Assembly: GCA_021613375.1 (NCBI GenBank)
Contig: CM038727.1
Coordinates: 7,310,442 to 7,374,441, forward strand
Direction: 5' to 3'
DNA: 64,000 nt
Source: Megaleporinus macrocephalus
Taxonomy: Eukaryota > Chordata > Actinopteri > Characiformes > Anostomidae
In this document: piece after piece, positions 12,488 through 23,008 of the stretch
Numbering within the stretch: the stretch's first letter is position 1
Layout of the letters: each line of letters starts with the position of its first letter
Made by a program: the position numbers and the translations under genes
Notes under the pieces: model-generated
Seen by the model: only the letters and a program-made list of their open reading frames with translations
What the model was told of the DNA's origin: nothing
Database searches by the model: none

Positions 12488-12824
12488 GCGTATCGAATAT
12501 CGGAATATTTTGTTTTGTGATACTGTATCGATTCTCAAAAGCACAGTATCGATACACAGAATTTTGGCAGACGGAATCACTAGATGGCAGTGTTGTAATC
12601 CATTTTCAGCCCCACTCCAACATTAACAAGCAGCACAAGGACGCGATGCTATTGTAAGCATTGGCAAACCTGTTCATACAGTGGTGTGTTTTATTAGTAA
12701 AATTAGAAAAATCACAATATATCGCTTTGCTTGCAGTATCGCAATATATCACAATATACTGAATGATGACCGCTGTATCACAATACGTACTGTATCGCCA
12801 GGTTCTTGCTAATACACAGCTCTA
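12488..12824 (-). mobile_element. hAT-like MITE (GTGTATTGGCAA / ACACCCCTA family), inverted, 5' truncated
   Basis: It begins inside the family end at TATCGAATATCGGAATATT and continues through the shared CTAGATGGCAGTGTTGTAAT block to CTAATACACAGCTCTA. The outer ACACCCCTA-type terminus is missing, suggesting truncation or nested insertion next to the remnant at 12203. Confidence 0.7.
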
Positions 12825-14053
12825 GTTTTGCTCCTTAGCTCTGGGGCTAAAGCTAACTGCTCTAGTGTAATACACACATTAACACGTTACTGTTACACAG
12901 CGAGCCTCACTGGAGCAGCCAGAGTCTCCCAGATATTACTCAGCTTAAAGCATTCGAGCCAAACGTAACTAGAGAAAACAGAGCAGAGTTGCTGTGTTAA
13001 CAACCATTATAGCATATCAGCATCTTAGCGTCTTATTATTCTCCACCATCACTGTAATATTTTATCTGACATCTTTTCATTAACACACAGAGGTAATAAG
13101 AAGAGGTGGTGGGATGGCGCAGGGCCTGTAAAGAGAAAAAAAAGTGTGCTGGTCTACCCCACACCTAAAAATATGGAACAGCCGCCCAGTCACGACTTCT
13201 TGTTTTACATAATTTCTTATCTACATTTCAAAGGAAACCACTGCAGCTTATTCCGACCACTTAATAAAAGTGCTTGTGGTCTTAAAATGAAACATGAAGC
13301 CCACATCAATGAAAAAATCTAAGATTATGCAGGTAAAATGGCAACAATCTTTGGTCCATATAGCCCAGCCTTACTATACAGAACCATATCTTCTGATGGA
13401 CAAGAGCAGGCTCAGTAAATAACTGACACCATGACGTCTGCCAAAGTAGTATCAAACTGGTTCCACCGTCTTCTTTATTATCAGGGATCTATCTAACCAC
13501 ACATCCAGGATGGTTACACTTGACTGGCGTCCCATCCACACGCACTCCTTCACAGCACAGCATATACAGCATATGTCTCTCATCATGTTAGAGAGTGACT
13601 TGACGTGTACACTGAAGCTCCGAAGTAGGCTTGTCTCAATTATTACATAATAGCTTAATCGCAATTACTTAAGACCTCGATAACTTTTCACATTTGTTAA
13701 GATTTGTATAAAAGCAGATTGTTAAGTGTGTGTTCTGAGCATGAAAAGCCGTAAACTGTATCACTGAGATGTCGAACATGCTGATGTTTAGAGGGCAGCG
13801 CTGAGTAATGTTGGTTGGTGTGTTGTTTATGCAGCTACAGGCCAATTCTTAAACATCACTGCTTCAGTACTTTGAAATGATCCCATGGTAAAGAGCTGAT
13901 GACTCCCATGCTGTGCTCCTCTTTTAATGTTGATTTAACATCCTACTTCCTCTTCGGAGGAGTCCCGCTGGCACACATGTTTTACAACATCAGCAGAAAG
14001 CACAAATACAGAAGTGAACACCTTATCGACATTTACATACACATATATACACA
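12825..14053. other. Non-coding, nothing recognised
   Basis: Ordinary composition. Short frames occur on both strands without splice, signal or similarity support. Confidence 0.45.
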
Positions 14054-14055
14054 TA

Positions 14056-14202
14056 CAGGGGTTGGACAATGAAACTGAAACACCTGTCATTTTAGTGTGG
14101 GAGGTTTCATGGCTAAATTGGACCAGTCTGGTGGCCCTACACCATACTAATAAATTATTGTGGTCTAAAACCAAGTGTTTCAGTTTCATTGTCCAACCCC
14201 TG
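14056..14202. mobile_element. 147-bp Tc1/mariner-type MITE
   Basis: Perfect 28-bp terminal inverted repeats beginning CAGGGGTTGGACAATGAAAC flank a 91-bp core. TA dinucleotides lie on both sides (14054-14055 and 14203-14204), the Tc1/mariner target duplication. The end sequence matches a Tc1-like family I recall from fish and lamprey; that link is recognition from memory. It has no coding capacity. Confidence 0.85.
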
Positions 14203-14370
14203 TACGTATATACAAATCATAGGAATGTGCGATATTGAGAAAAAGCGATATCTCAATATTTTCTGTAATTTGGTCTATAACGATAATAAACAATATTTTG
14301 CATTATTTAAAATTGTGTTTGTAAAATGCTTATATTTTACAAGCTTGCACTTCTTAAAGGATATTAATAT

Positions 14371-14445
14371 CCATTTATCCATGATCTTCCGCTAGTCTGG
14401 GTCACGGTGGGGCTGGAGCCAATCCCAGCATCATTGGGCGAAGGC
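14371..14445 (+). mobile_element. Fragment of dispersed repeat (GGAGCCAATCCCAGC family)
   Basis: CATTTATCCATGATCTTCCG followed by GGGTCACGGTGGGGCTGGAG and CCAATCCCAGCATCATTGGG matches the start of the longer copy at 34108-34410. Only the first part is retained. Confidence 0.5.
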
Positions 14446-14537
14446 TCTTCCTTAATAAATGACTGAAGTTTACTGAGTGTGTGTTCTGCCAGACACCTTA
14501 ACTGGTTTAGGTCTGTCTTGGACAGCACGCTCCCAAA

Positions 14538-15509
14538 GCTCTTTATACTCTTCATACTCTCCTCATACTCTCCTCATACTCTCTTCATACTCTCTTTATA
14601 CTCTCTTTATACTCTCTTTATACTCTCTTCATACTCTCTTCATACTCTCTTCATACTCTCTTCATCCTCCTCATACTCTCTTCATACTCCTCATACTCTC
14701 TTCATACTCCTCATACTCTCTTTATACTCTCTTTATACTCTCTTTATACTCTCTTCATCCTCCTCATACTCTCTTCATACTCCTCATACTCTCTTCATAC
14801 TCCTCATACTCTCTTCATACTCTCTTCATACTCTCCTTATACTCCTTACACTCCTCATACTCTCTTCATACTCTGTTCATACTCCTCATACTCCTCATAC
14901 TCTCTTCACACTCCTCATACTCTCTTCATACTCCTCATACTCTCTTCATACTCCTCATACTCTCTTCATACTCCTCATACTCTCTTCATACTCCTCATAC
15001 TCTCTTCATACTCCTCATACTCTCTTCATACTCCTCATACTCTCTTCATACTCTCTTCATCCTCCTCATACTCTCTTCATACTCCTCATACTCTCTTCAT
15101 ACTCTCTTCATACTCTCTTCATACTCTCTTCATACTCCTCATACTCTCTTCATACTCTCTTCATACTCTCTTCATACTCCTCATACTCTCTTCATACTCT
15201 CCTCATACTCCTCATACTCCTCATACTCTCTTCATACTCTCCTTATACTCCTTACACTCCTCATACTCTCTTCATACTCTCTTCATACTCTCTTCATACT
15301 CCTCATACTCCTCATACTCTCTTCATACTCCTCATACTCCTCATACTCTCTTCATACTCTCTTCATACTCTCCTTATACTCCTTACACTCCTCATACTCT
15401 CTTCATACTCTCTTCATACTCCTCATACTCCTCATACTCCTCATACTCTCTTCATACTCCTCATACTCTCTTCATACTCCTCATACTCTCTTCATACTCC
15501 TCATACTCT
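14538..15509 (+). repeat. CTCTTCATACT-type minisatellite, G-free strand
   Basis: Tandem mixture of CTCTTCATACT, CTCATACT and CTTTATACT units in longer composite periods. The plus strand has only one G in this stretch (in a CTCTGTTC unit at about 14873). Two overlapping plus-strand open frames of about 357-360 codons made of HTLFILSSYS-like units are artefacts of the composition. Confidence 0.9.
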
Positions 15510-15974
15510 GTGTGGTGGTTTGTTGGGAGATGATGAACAGGTTAGCTGTTGATCTTTAACGACTGCTTTCTTACAAAGTCTGTAAACTGCCGTCTTCTGA
15601 GCAACGTCAGTCTTTTCAGATCCAGACCAGCTCCACGCGAGTGAAGATGATCCTCGTCTAGGAGTTAAATCTAAGGTGGTAGACTGCGAGGCTGGCGGTG
15701 TCTGAGTTTCTTCTCCTGGAGCAGTGTGTTCACTCAGTTTCAGCTTTAGGTGTGTTGTTTAGGCAGCTAAGCTAGCTTTAGCCTATGCTAGCACACAGTA
15801 TGGACACTCCTGTACACAGCCTGTACTAAAGCATGAAGCAGGGAGTGTGTGGAGTTGAGGCATACTGTTATTTTTCCAGTCAGTAGCGTACTCGATAACG
15901 TCAGCTCGAGCATCATTAACACGGCAATTAAGATATAAATCAGAGGCGATATATGTAAAATCGTATCTTAAGTT
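15510..15974. other. Non-coding, with a block shared with 3148-3235
   Basis: The segment 15623-15800 (AGCTCCACGCGAGTGAAGAT, later TTCACTCAGTTTCAGCTTTA and GGCAGCTAAGCTAGCTTTAG) is a longer version of the core of the MITE at 3121. It is probably a fragment of the parent dispersed element. The rest shows nothing recognisable. Confidence 0.45.
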
Positions 15975-16150
15975 TTGGCTGCTTTTAATTTTTCTACATC
16001 ACTTGAACGCAACAGCTGTCCTTTCTATTGGGTTTCAGGATGAATGGACCAATAGAAATGCTCCAAAATAGCATAAGAAAAATTTCTTCAAAAATTCAAG
16101 TTTTTTGGTCTCTCCTGTAAAGTTACATAAGCATAACAGTCGTTGTCCAA
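15975..16150 (+). mobile_element. Dispersed repeat (GGACCAATAGAAATGCTCC family), copy
   Basis: Shares GAATGGACCAATAGAAATGC, TTGGTCTCTCCTGTAAAGTT and a terminal GTTGTCCAATGAAAA block with copies at 19785, 35135, 48185 and 60715. The family is about 200-250 bp, non-coding and of unknown class. Confidence 0.6.
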
Positions 16151-16195
16151 TGAAAAACAAGAAGAGGATATCTATATATCTATATCTACCTATAT

Positions 16196-16540
16196 ATAGA
16201 TACAATACGTATCATGTTACAGTGGTCATGATTCAATATATTGTGATATATTGTGATACAGCAAGCAAAGTCATATATTGTGATTTTTCAAATCCTATTA
16301 TTAAAACACACCACTATATGTACAGGTTTGTCAATGCTTACAACAGCATTACACGCTTGTGCTGCTTGTTAATGTTGGAGTGGAGCTGAAAATAGATTGG
16401 AACACTGCCATCTAGTGGTCAGAGGTGTAAACACAAAACACAATGATTCACTGTCTGCCAGGAATCGATACTGTGTTTTTGAGAATCGATAGGATCACTT
16501 AACATAAGATCCCAATATTCAATATTTTCTTACAACTCTA

Positions 16541-16541
<1 letters not shown>
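16196..16541 (+). mobile_element. hAT-like MITE (GTGTATTGGCAA / ACACCCCTA family), 5' worn
   Basis: The internal blocks GTTAATGTTGGAGTGGAGCT and GCCATCTAGTGGTCAGAGG are present, and the right end is TTCTTACAACTCTAG. The left terminus is lost in a TATATCTA-rich stretch. A (TA)n tract adjoins the right end. Confidence 0.7.

Positions 16542-16543
<2 letters not shown>

Positions 16544-16615
<72 letters not shown>
16544..16615. repeat. (TA)n microsatellite
   Basis: An uninterrupted TA run of about 72 bp directly abuts the right end of a MITE. Confidence 0.95.
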
Positions 16616-16616
<1 letters not shown>

Positions 16617-17265
16617 CTGCTACATGAAACTCATTTCTTGCAGTCCTACCAAACTAAAACGTTAGATTTGACAATCAGTAGGGTAGCTATTCATAAAGGA
16701 AGCTGAACTCATGCTCATCTTTACAAGGCTTGAAGCGTTAGAATCTCAGCAGATGTGCCACATCTGCCAGGTATATGTAACATCACACCACACAAGCCTA
16801 CAGTGGCACTTCAGGAGGCTCATCTGGGGGCTTCAGGCAAAATAAGTCTCGGGAGAGTATGTCTGCTTAAAGAGGGGCTTGTCTACATCTAGCCAGTGGC
16901 TTGTGATTCCTTACTGACAGGACTGTCAAACGATAACAATAAATCCAAACATGATGTAAAAGTAAACAAAATCAAAAAAGGTCCAAATAACAATGTTCCG
17001 ATAATGTTAACAGAAACACCATGTAATGATTATCCTAATATATCGAGCTTAAGCAAGGACAATAAATAAACAGGACCTCAGGCCACCGCACACCAGAATC
17101 TTGGTTCACACACAGGTGCCGACAAATTGTTAGAATGCCTGCGGTCCGTTGACTCAGAGCACTGTTCAATTCTTCAGTACGTCACTCAGCGTGTTTCCAT
17201 TACTAGATCTAATTAAGGCCATAGTGAGGCTTGCAGCCACAGCAGCCAGGCAACAAGTGTTTGGG
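16616..17265. other. Non-coding, nothing recognised
   Basis: No exon, RNA gene or named repeat was seen up to the target duplication of the next element. Confidence 0.45.
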
Positions 17266-17273
17266 GTAGCAAT

Positions 17274-19491
17274 CAAAGGTGTCAAAGGTATTCACCTTCA
17301 TTACTCAGGTAGAAGTATAGATACTAGCGTTTAAAAATACTTCTATAGAAGTTAAAGTATCAGCTCAAGCTTTTTACTCTAGTGAGAGTGTAAAAGTACT
17401 GCTATCAGAACTACTTAAAGTATAAAAGTAAAAGTAATGTAAGAGAAAAAAAATGCCATTAAGGACAAAAGCTTAAGCCACACCACAGGGGTCTATAGTG
17501 CACTAGCCCACCTCCCCAAAAAGCACATTCTTCTAAAAGCCATAGTGACTATAATGTTATATTAAAATGTTAAATTTGATAAATTTGGGATGCACTAGGC
17601 TTCCTGTTTCAGCCGCATACACACCCATTGAACATGAATGTAGTTTAATACAATGTAAATAAATTAAAGAAGCATATCTGTTACTACTGAACATTAACAT
17701 GAGTTTCGTGGAGCAGAAGATATGATGACTAGTTGTCTATAAGTATTGTAATGAAGTCAAACTTCAAAGACATGTTATCAATAATCTTTACTGGAATGTA
17801 AATGTACATGAATGAAAACAAGCTGAAATGAAATAGGAGTAACGAGACTATGTTTAAAATAGAAGGAGTAGAAAGTACAGATAATGGAGTGTAAATGTAA
17901 GGAGTAGAAAGTACTGATAATGGAGTGTAAATGTAAGGAGTAGAAAGTACTGATAATGGAGTGTAAATGTAAGGAGTAGAAAGTACTGATAATGGAGTGT
18001 AAATGTAAGGAGTAGAAAGTACTGATAATGGAGTGTAAATGTAAGGAGTAGAAAGTACTGATAATGGAGTGTAAATGTAAGGAGTAGAAAGTACTGATAA
18101 TGGAGTGTAAATGTAAGGAGTAGAAAGTACTGATAATGGAGTGTAAATGTAAGGAGTAGAAAGTACTGATAATGGAGTGTAAATGTAAGGAGTAGAAAGT
18201 ACGGATAATGGAGTGTAAATGTAAGGAGTAGAAAGTACTGATAATGGAGTGTAAATGTAAGGAGTTGAAAGTACAGATAATGGTGTGTAAATGTAAGGAG
18301 TAGAAAGTACTGATAATGGAGTGTAAATGTAAGGAGTAGAAAGTACTGACAATGAAGTGTAAATGTAAGGAGTAGAAAGTACTGATAATGGAGTGTAAAT
18401 GTAAGGAGTAGAAAGTACTGATAATGGAGTGTAAATGTAAGGAGTAGAAAGTACTGATAATGGAGTGTAAATGTAAGGAGTAGAAAGTACTGATAATGGA
18501 GTGTAAATGTAAGGAGTAGAAAGTACTGATAATGGAGTGTAAATGTAAGGAGTAGAAAGTACTGATAATGAAGTGTAAATGTAAGGAGTAGAAAGTACTG
18601 ATAATGGAGTGTAAATATAAGGAGTAGAAAGTACTGATAATGGAGTGTAAATGTAAAGAGTAGAAAGTACTGATAATGGAGTGTAAATGTAAGGAGTAGA
18701 AAGTACTGATAATGAAGTGTAAATGTAAGGAGTAGAAAGTACTGATAATGGAGTGTAAATATAAGGAGTAGAAAGTACTGATAATGGAGTGTAAATGTAA
18801 GGAGTAGAAAGTACAGATAATGGAGTGTAAATGTAAGGAGTAGAAAGTACTGATAATGGAGTGTAAATGTAAGGAGTAGAAAGTACAGATAATGGAGTGT
18901 AAATGTAAGGAGTAGAAAGTACTGATAATGGAGTGTAAATGTAAGTAGTAGAAAGTACTGATAATGGAGTGTAAATGTAAGGAGTAGAAAGTACTGATAA
19001 TGGAGTGTAAATGTAAGGAGTATAAAGTACAGATAATGGTGTGTAAATGTAAGGAGTAGAAAGTACAGATAATGGAGTGTAAATGTAAGGAGTAGAAAGT
19101 ACTGATAATGGAGTGTAAATGTAAGGAGTAGAAAGTACTGATAATGGAGTGTAAATGTAAGGAGTAGAAAGTACAGATAATGGAGTGTAAATGTAAGGAG
19201 TAGAAAGTACTGATAATGGAGTGTAAATGTAAGGAGTATAAAGTACTGATAATGGAGTGTAAATGTAAGGAGTAGAAAGTACTGATAATGGAGTGTAAAT
19301 GTAAGGAGTAGAAAGTACTGATAATGGAGTGTAAATGTAAGGAGTAGAAAGTACTGATAATGGAGTGTAAATGTAAGAAATAGAAGTAACTAATCAGCTG
19401 AATAATAATTACTCCAGTAAAGTATAAATAACCAACATTTCTACTTAAGTAAGGTAACAAAGTATTTGTACTTCATTACTTGACACCTCTG
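17274..19491 (+). mobile_element. hAT-like non-autonomous element with 36-bp minisatellite, copy 2
   Basis: Left end CAAAGGTGTCAAAGG and right end TTGACACCTCTG form terminal inverted repeats (CAxAGGTGTCAA). Flanking 8-bp direct repeats are GTAGCAAT (17266-17273) and GTATCAAT (19492-19499), one mismatch. Unlike the 4082 copy, it keeps the full left body, including the block at 17459-17640 (CCACACCACAGGGGTCTATA). The central 36-bp array is shorter, about 42 units. No transposase frame is present. Confidence 0.85.
17866..19380 (+). repeat. 36-bp minisatellite, about 42 units
   Basis: Same unit as 4290-8940, with very even 36-bp spacing. The minus-strand open frames over it (207 and 560 codons) are artefacts of the period being divisible by three. 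Confidence 0.95.
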
Positions 19492-19784
19492 GTATCAATA
19501 ACATAAATGCTAATGATAAGTCACCTCAACTCATGTTACTGGTCCAGCCTGTTACAGCTCATAAAGCATGATTAGTGATGATGAAGTCATTTCATTCAGT
19601 TTATGCAAACTGACTGGAACTGAACTGGAACCTGCTGTATATAGCAGTCCTTCCTGATGGTATTCTAGAGCCGTGCTTTGGCCTTTATGGAGCTGCCAGC
19701 TCGACAAAATGCTCCAGGATGCTTTTAAGTGTTCATGCACAGCAGATGTACTTCTATAATCAGCCTTTTCAAATTTCGTTGCTG

Positions 19785-19995
19785 CCAAAAGCAAAAAAAG
19801 TAACTTTACAAGGAAGGCCAAAAATCTTCTCTACTTCTAATGTAAGTTAAGTTTTATTCCATGGGATGCTGGAGCATTTCTATTGGTCCATTCATTATGA
19901 AACTTTCACAGGATATAGGAAGAACAACTGTCAAGTTTAAATGGCACAGCAAACAGAAAATGGAGATACAGGTTTGTCTTTGGACAGCGATGATT
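19785..19995 (-). mobile_element. Dispersed repeat (GGACCAATAGAAATGCTCC family), inverted copy
   Basis: Carries GGAGCATTTCTATTGGTCCA, TTCATTATGAAACTTTCACA and the terminal TCTTTGGACAGCGATGAT block in inverse orientation to 15975. It is non-coding. Confidence 0.6.
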
Positions 19996-20639
19996 TTCAG
20001 AGCATATAGAACACCACATTAATGGTTCTCTCTCCATTGGGGTGGCAGCCCTAACCCAGTAGCTGTTGTAAGGATATTTTCATACTCATTCAAAGCTAAA
20101 CTGTTTTTTTGGGGGGGATCTGGGGGCCTTTTTGGGAAAAATGTGTAACTGCACACACAACATGCGTAGCGTGGGTTTTGCTTCAGATCCTTTCTCCAAA
20201 CAATGAAAAATTCAAAGAGAACTCAGTCAAAATGTGGTAAAGAGTGTGTCTTCTGAGCATGTGAGTGAATGTTCTATGTCTGTCACCATATCCTCACCAG
20301 TACTGATGAGCTTGAGATTATTTGAGACTCAAACATTGAGCTGGTCCTTCTGTTTAAGCCTGGGCGCGTGCCGTCAATACATAAAGATGTACAACATTGG
20401 CCCCTCATTTTAAATAACATTTTATATGACATTTTTTACCAGTATATTTTCTTTTATTCTTAACTTTTTAGGCTAGAAATTGATTCAGGATTTTAAAAAG
20501 AATACCTGTGATGAACTGATGTGAACGAGGTGTTTGTGCTTTTATGCTCAATAATGTGACCATTTCAGTCACTGAAATCATAACAGGAAAACTGTTCCAT
20601 CCCTGGTTTACAGGCAGGCCTGTGTCATGTGACTCCTCT
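19996..20639. other. Non-coding, nothing recognised
   Basis: Contains a short poly-T/poly-G patch near 20104-20118. No supported exon. Confidence 0.45.
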
Positions 20640-21200
20640 CTCCCTCTCTCTCTCTTTTTCTGTCCTCGACAGTCAAATTCCAGAGCTGATAGAGCTACTG
20701 CTGCCCCGTGCACACTACGGCCTCCGAGTCCCAACAGATGGTTTTCGTTTAGGCCGTGGCCTGCGGAGCTGGGAGGCAGCCAGCCTGAGAGGTGATTCAT
20801 GACACGGACTTTTCCTCGTTACACCAAATCTGGGGGGGGGGGGGCTTTGAAAGCACCTCAAGCTGTGGACAAACAAAGTCAACAATCTGAGACCAGAGAA
20901 GCCTTTAATGCTGGCTGAGCCATGTTTATACTTGTTATGAGAACCTAAGGTAACAGCTTTGACCTGATGACTCATCCCATTACAGGAGACACTGACATCA
21001 CTCTTAAACTATCTTGTTTATCTTTCTTTTTTTTTTTAAACCCTCATTTACTACACGTCCATTGAGCGGCCTTGCTGTTTTTCAACACTGCCGGCGTAGG
21101 CCGTCATTGTGAAACGAGGCTGGGGCGACTTCAAGGGCACGACGGCAGTGATAAAAGGACTGAAGGGCTTATCATTGGAAAGGGAGACAATGAGTTATTA
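20640..21200. other. GC-richer single-copy stretch in the asap1 intron
   Basis: Within an AT-rich repeat landscape this stretch is GC-richer and free of recognised repeats. It contains a pyrimidine tract ending CCTCGACAG (20669) followed by about 120 bp and an AGAG/GTGATT junction, so it resembles a plus-strand exon. However, the open frame has no recognisable similarity and the opposite strand is also open. A conserved intronic element is an alternative. A G-run is at about 20833-20844. Confidence 0.3.
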
Positions 21201-22019
21201 CAAACAAGTTTGGCCTAATCCTAAAATATTGGACATTCTAGGGCCTAACCTTGTCCAGTATCACTCCACCAAGTCCTGAGATGAAGACTCAAACTGGAAC
21301 GGACTTACCAAATACCAAAAGACACCAAGTCAATTCACTTCTACACATCTAGCAGCTCTGAGTCAGTTTGAATCAAATCATCATTGCATTACATATTAAA
21401 ACATGAATATCACTGTCTGTGTTAGACTAATAATCTGCTAATCAGCCTACGAGCTTATACGGCATTTACTTTTGTTGATCATATCTGGACACATGTTGAC
21501 TCTTATTGATCAATAAGACCACCTTTAATGGACCTTTTACTACTCAGTTTATGGTTTATATAAAATAATAATAATAATAATAATAATTTAATACATTTGT
21601 ACAATAAAAAAGCAAGTGATAACAATAACAATAACACTTCTAATACCAATAATTAATATTTGCGATAATATATTTATCATCCGGTAAAAGCAAAATATGT
21701 CTTGAACGCCTATTCATTCTAATAAAATACTAAAAATATCAATAGAATACTCAATTAAGTTCAAATGTTGAGCCATATTAATAAACGAGACAATCAATTA
21801 TCACAAAAGGTGCTTCAGATGAGCAAGTTTGGAGAAAATCTGCTGGCTTGATGGTCAGAGGTCATCCAGATTAAGACATTAAATCCAAGCCTGCACTAAG
21901 ACACAATGTACTGTTAGCTTAGCGTTCCCTTCTCTCTCTCTCTCTCTTTCTATTAATGTGTCATCTGTCAATGTATTTAATGTTTTTTTTTATCTTATGC
22001 AATTGATTTTCATGCAAAA
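21201..22019. other. AT-rich non-coding, AAT microsatellite
   Basis: Contains (AAT)n at about 21566-21587 and scattered AT-rich sequence. No gene was seen. Confidence 0.45.
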
Positions 22020-22520
22020 ATGAATCTCCATCTATCTGTGTTTGTAATTTTCAGCCTCTCTCCGTCATTGTCATTCGTTTTTCGGTCTGCTCTGGCAGTT
22101 CAGATTAGTGCTGTGAGGCCTGACCGTTACGTAATGGAGAGGAAAGCATTAGAGCGCGTTGCGTTACAGCAGCACGAGGCCTTCCCTCCCTCCCCTCCCC
22201 TCCTCGTCGTCCCTCCCCGCCTGGCAACACCGCCAACCCTCTGGCTCTCCAACGGGCCAATCTCACACTGCACTGCACACAAATCTCACACAGACACACG
22301 CAGCAGAGACGCACACTAACGCACCAGCCAGCGCAGAGAGCACATCAGCCCCACAGAGAGGCCGATTGATCAGTCAGTGCAGTCAGAGATGCTGCTCACA
22401 AGCCCTTCAGTCATGTAACAGGCTTCCACGAAACACTGGCCCAACGGTTTGGGCTTGGCTTCCACAGATCAGCGAGAGGGAAAACGGTAACACTGAAAAT
22501 GAAACCTTTAGTTCATAAAT
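22020..22520. other. GC/pyrimidine-rich stretch, possible regulatory element
   Basis: Rich in CCTCCC/CTCCCC pyrimidine runs (about 22183-22220) with several CG dinucleotides and a CACA-rich patch. It could be an internal promoter or conserved element inside the asap1 intron. Plus-strand frames of 99 and 119 codons are low complexity and not convincing. Confidence 0.25.
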
Positions 22521-22629
22521 CGGCTGAGAAATTATATATATAAATGACGAAAACAGTCGTTTTCAATGCAAATCAATGGAACCGGAATTTTTTCCAAGCT
22601 ATTTTGGAATGACAGTCTTTATAATAGAA

Positions 22630-23000
22630 TAGGGGTGTCAGAAAACATCGAAAATATCGAATATGGTTCCTGATCCTGTATCGATTCTCGAAGACACAGT
22701 ATCGATACACAGATTCCTGGCAAACAGTGACTCAGTGTGTTATGTGTTGAAACCTTTGACCACTAGACGGCAGTGTTGTAATCCATTTTCAGCTTCACTC
22801 CAACATTAACAAGCAGCACAAGGGCGTAATGCTATTGTAAGTATTGATAAACCTGTTCATATAGTGGTGTGTTTTAATAGTAGGATTTTAAAAATATGCA
22901 ATATATCCCTTTGCTTGCAGTATCGCAATATATCGTGATATATTGAATCGTGACCGCTCTATCAAGATACATATCAGGTTTTTGCCAATACACAGCCCTA
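22630..23000 (-). mobile_element. hAT-like MITE (GTGTATTGGCAA / ACACCCCTA family), with intact target duplication
   Basis: Inverted copy from TAGGGGTGTCAGAAAA to GCCAATACACAGCCCTA, flanked by a perfect 8-bp duplication TAATAGAA at 22622-22629 and 23001-23008. The 8-bp duplication is the main support for placing this MITE family in the hAT superfamily. Confidence 0.9.
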
Positions 23001-23008
23001 TAATAGAA

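Noticed and set aside
14477..15559. Two overlapping plus-strand frames of about 360 codons
   Set aside because: Products of the CTCTTCATACT array; both frames give the same low-complexity composition and there are no splice or promoter signals.
17778..19460. Minus-strand 560-codon frame
   Set aside because: Second 36-bp array; artefact as above.
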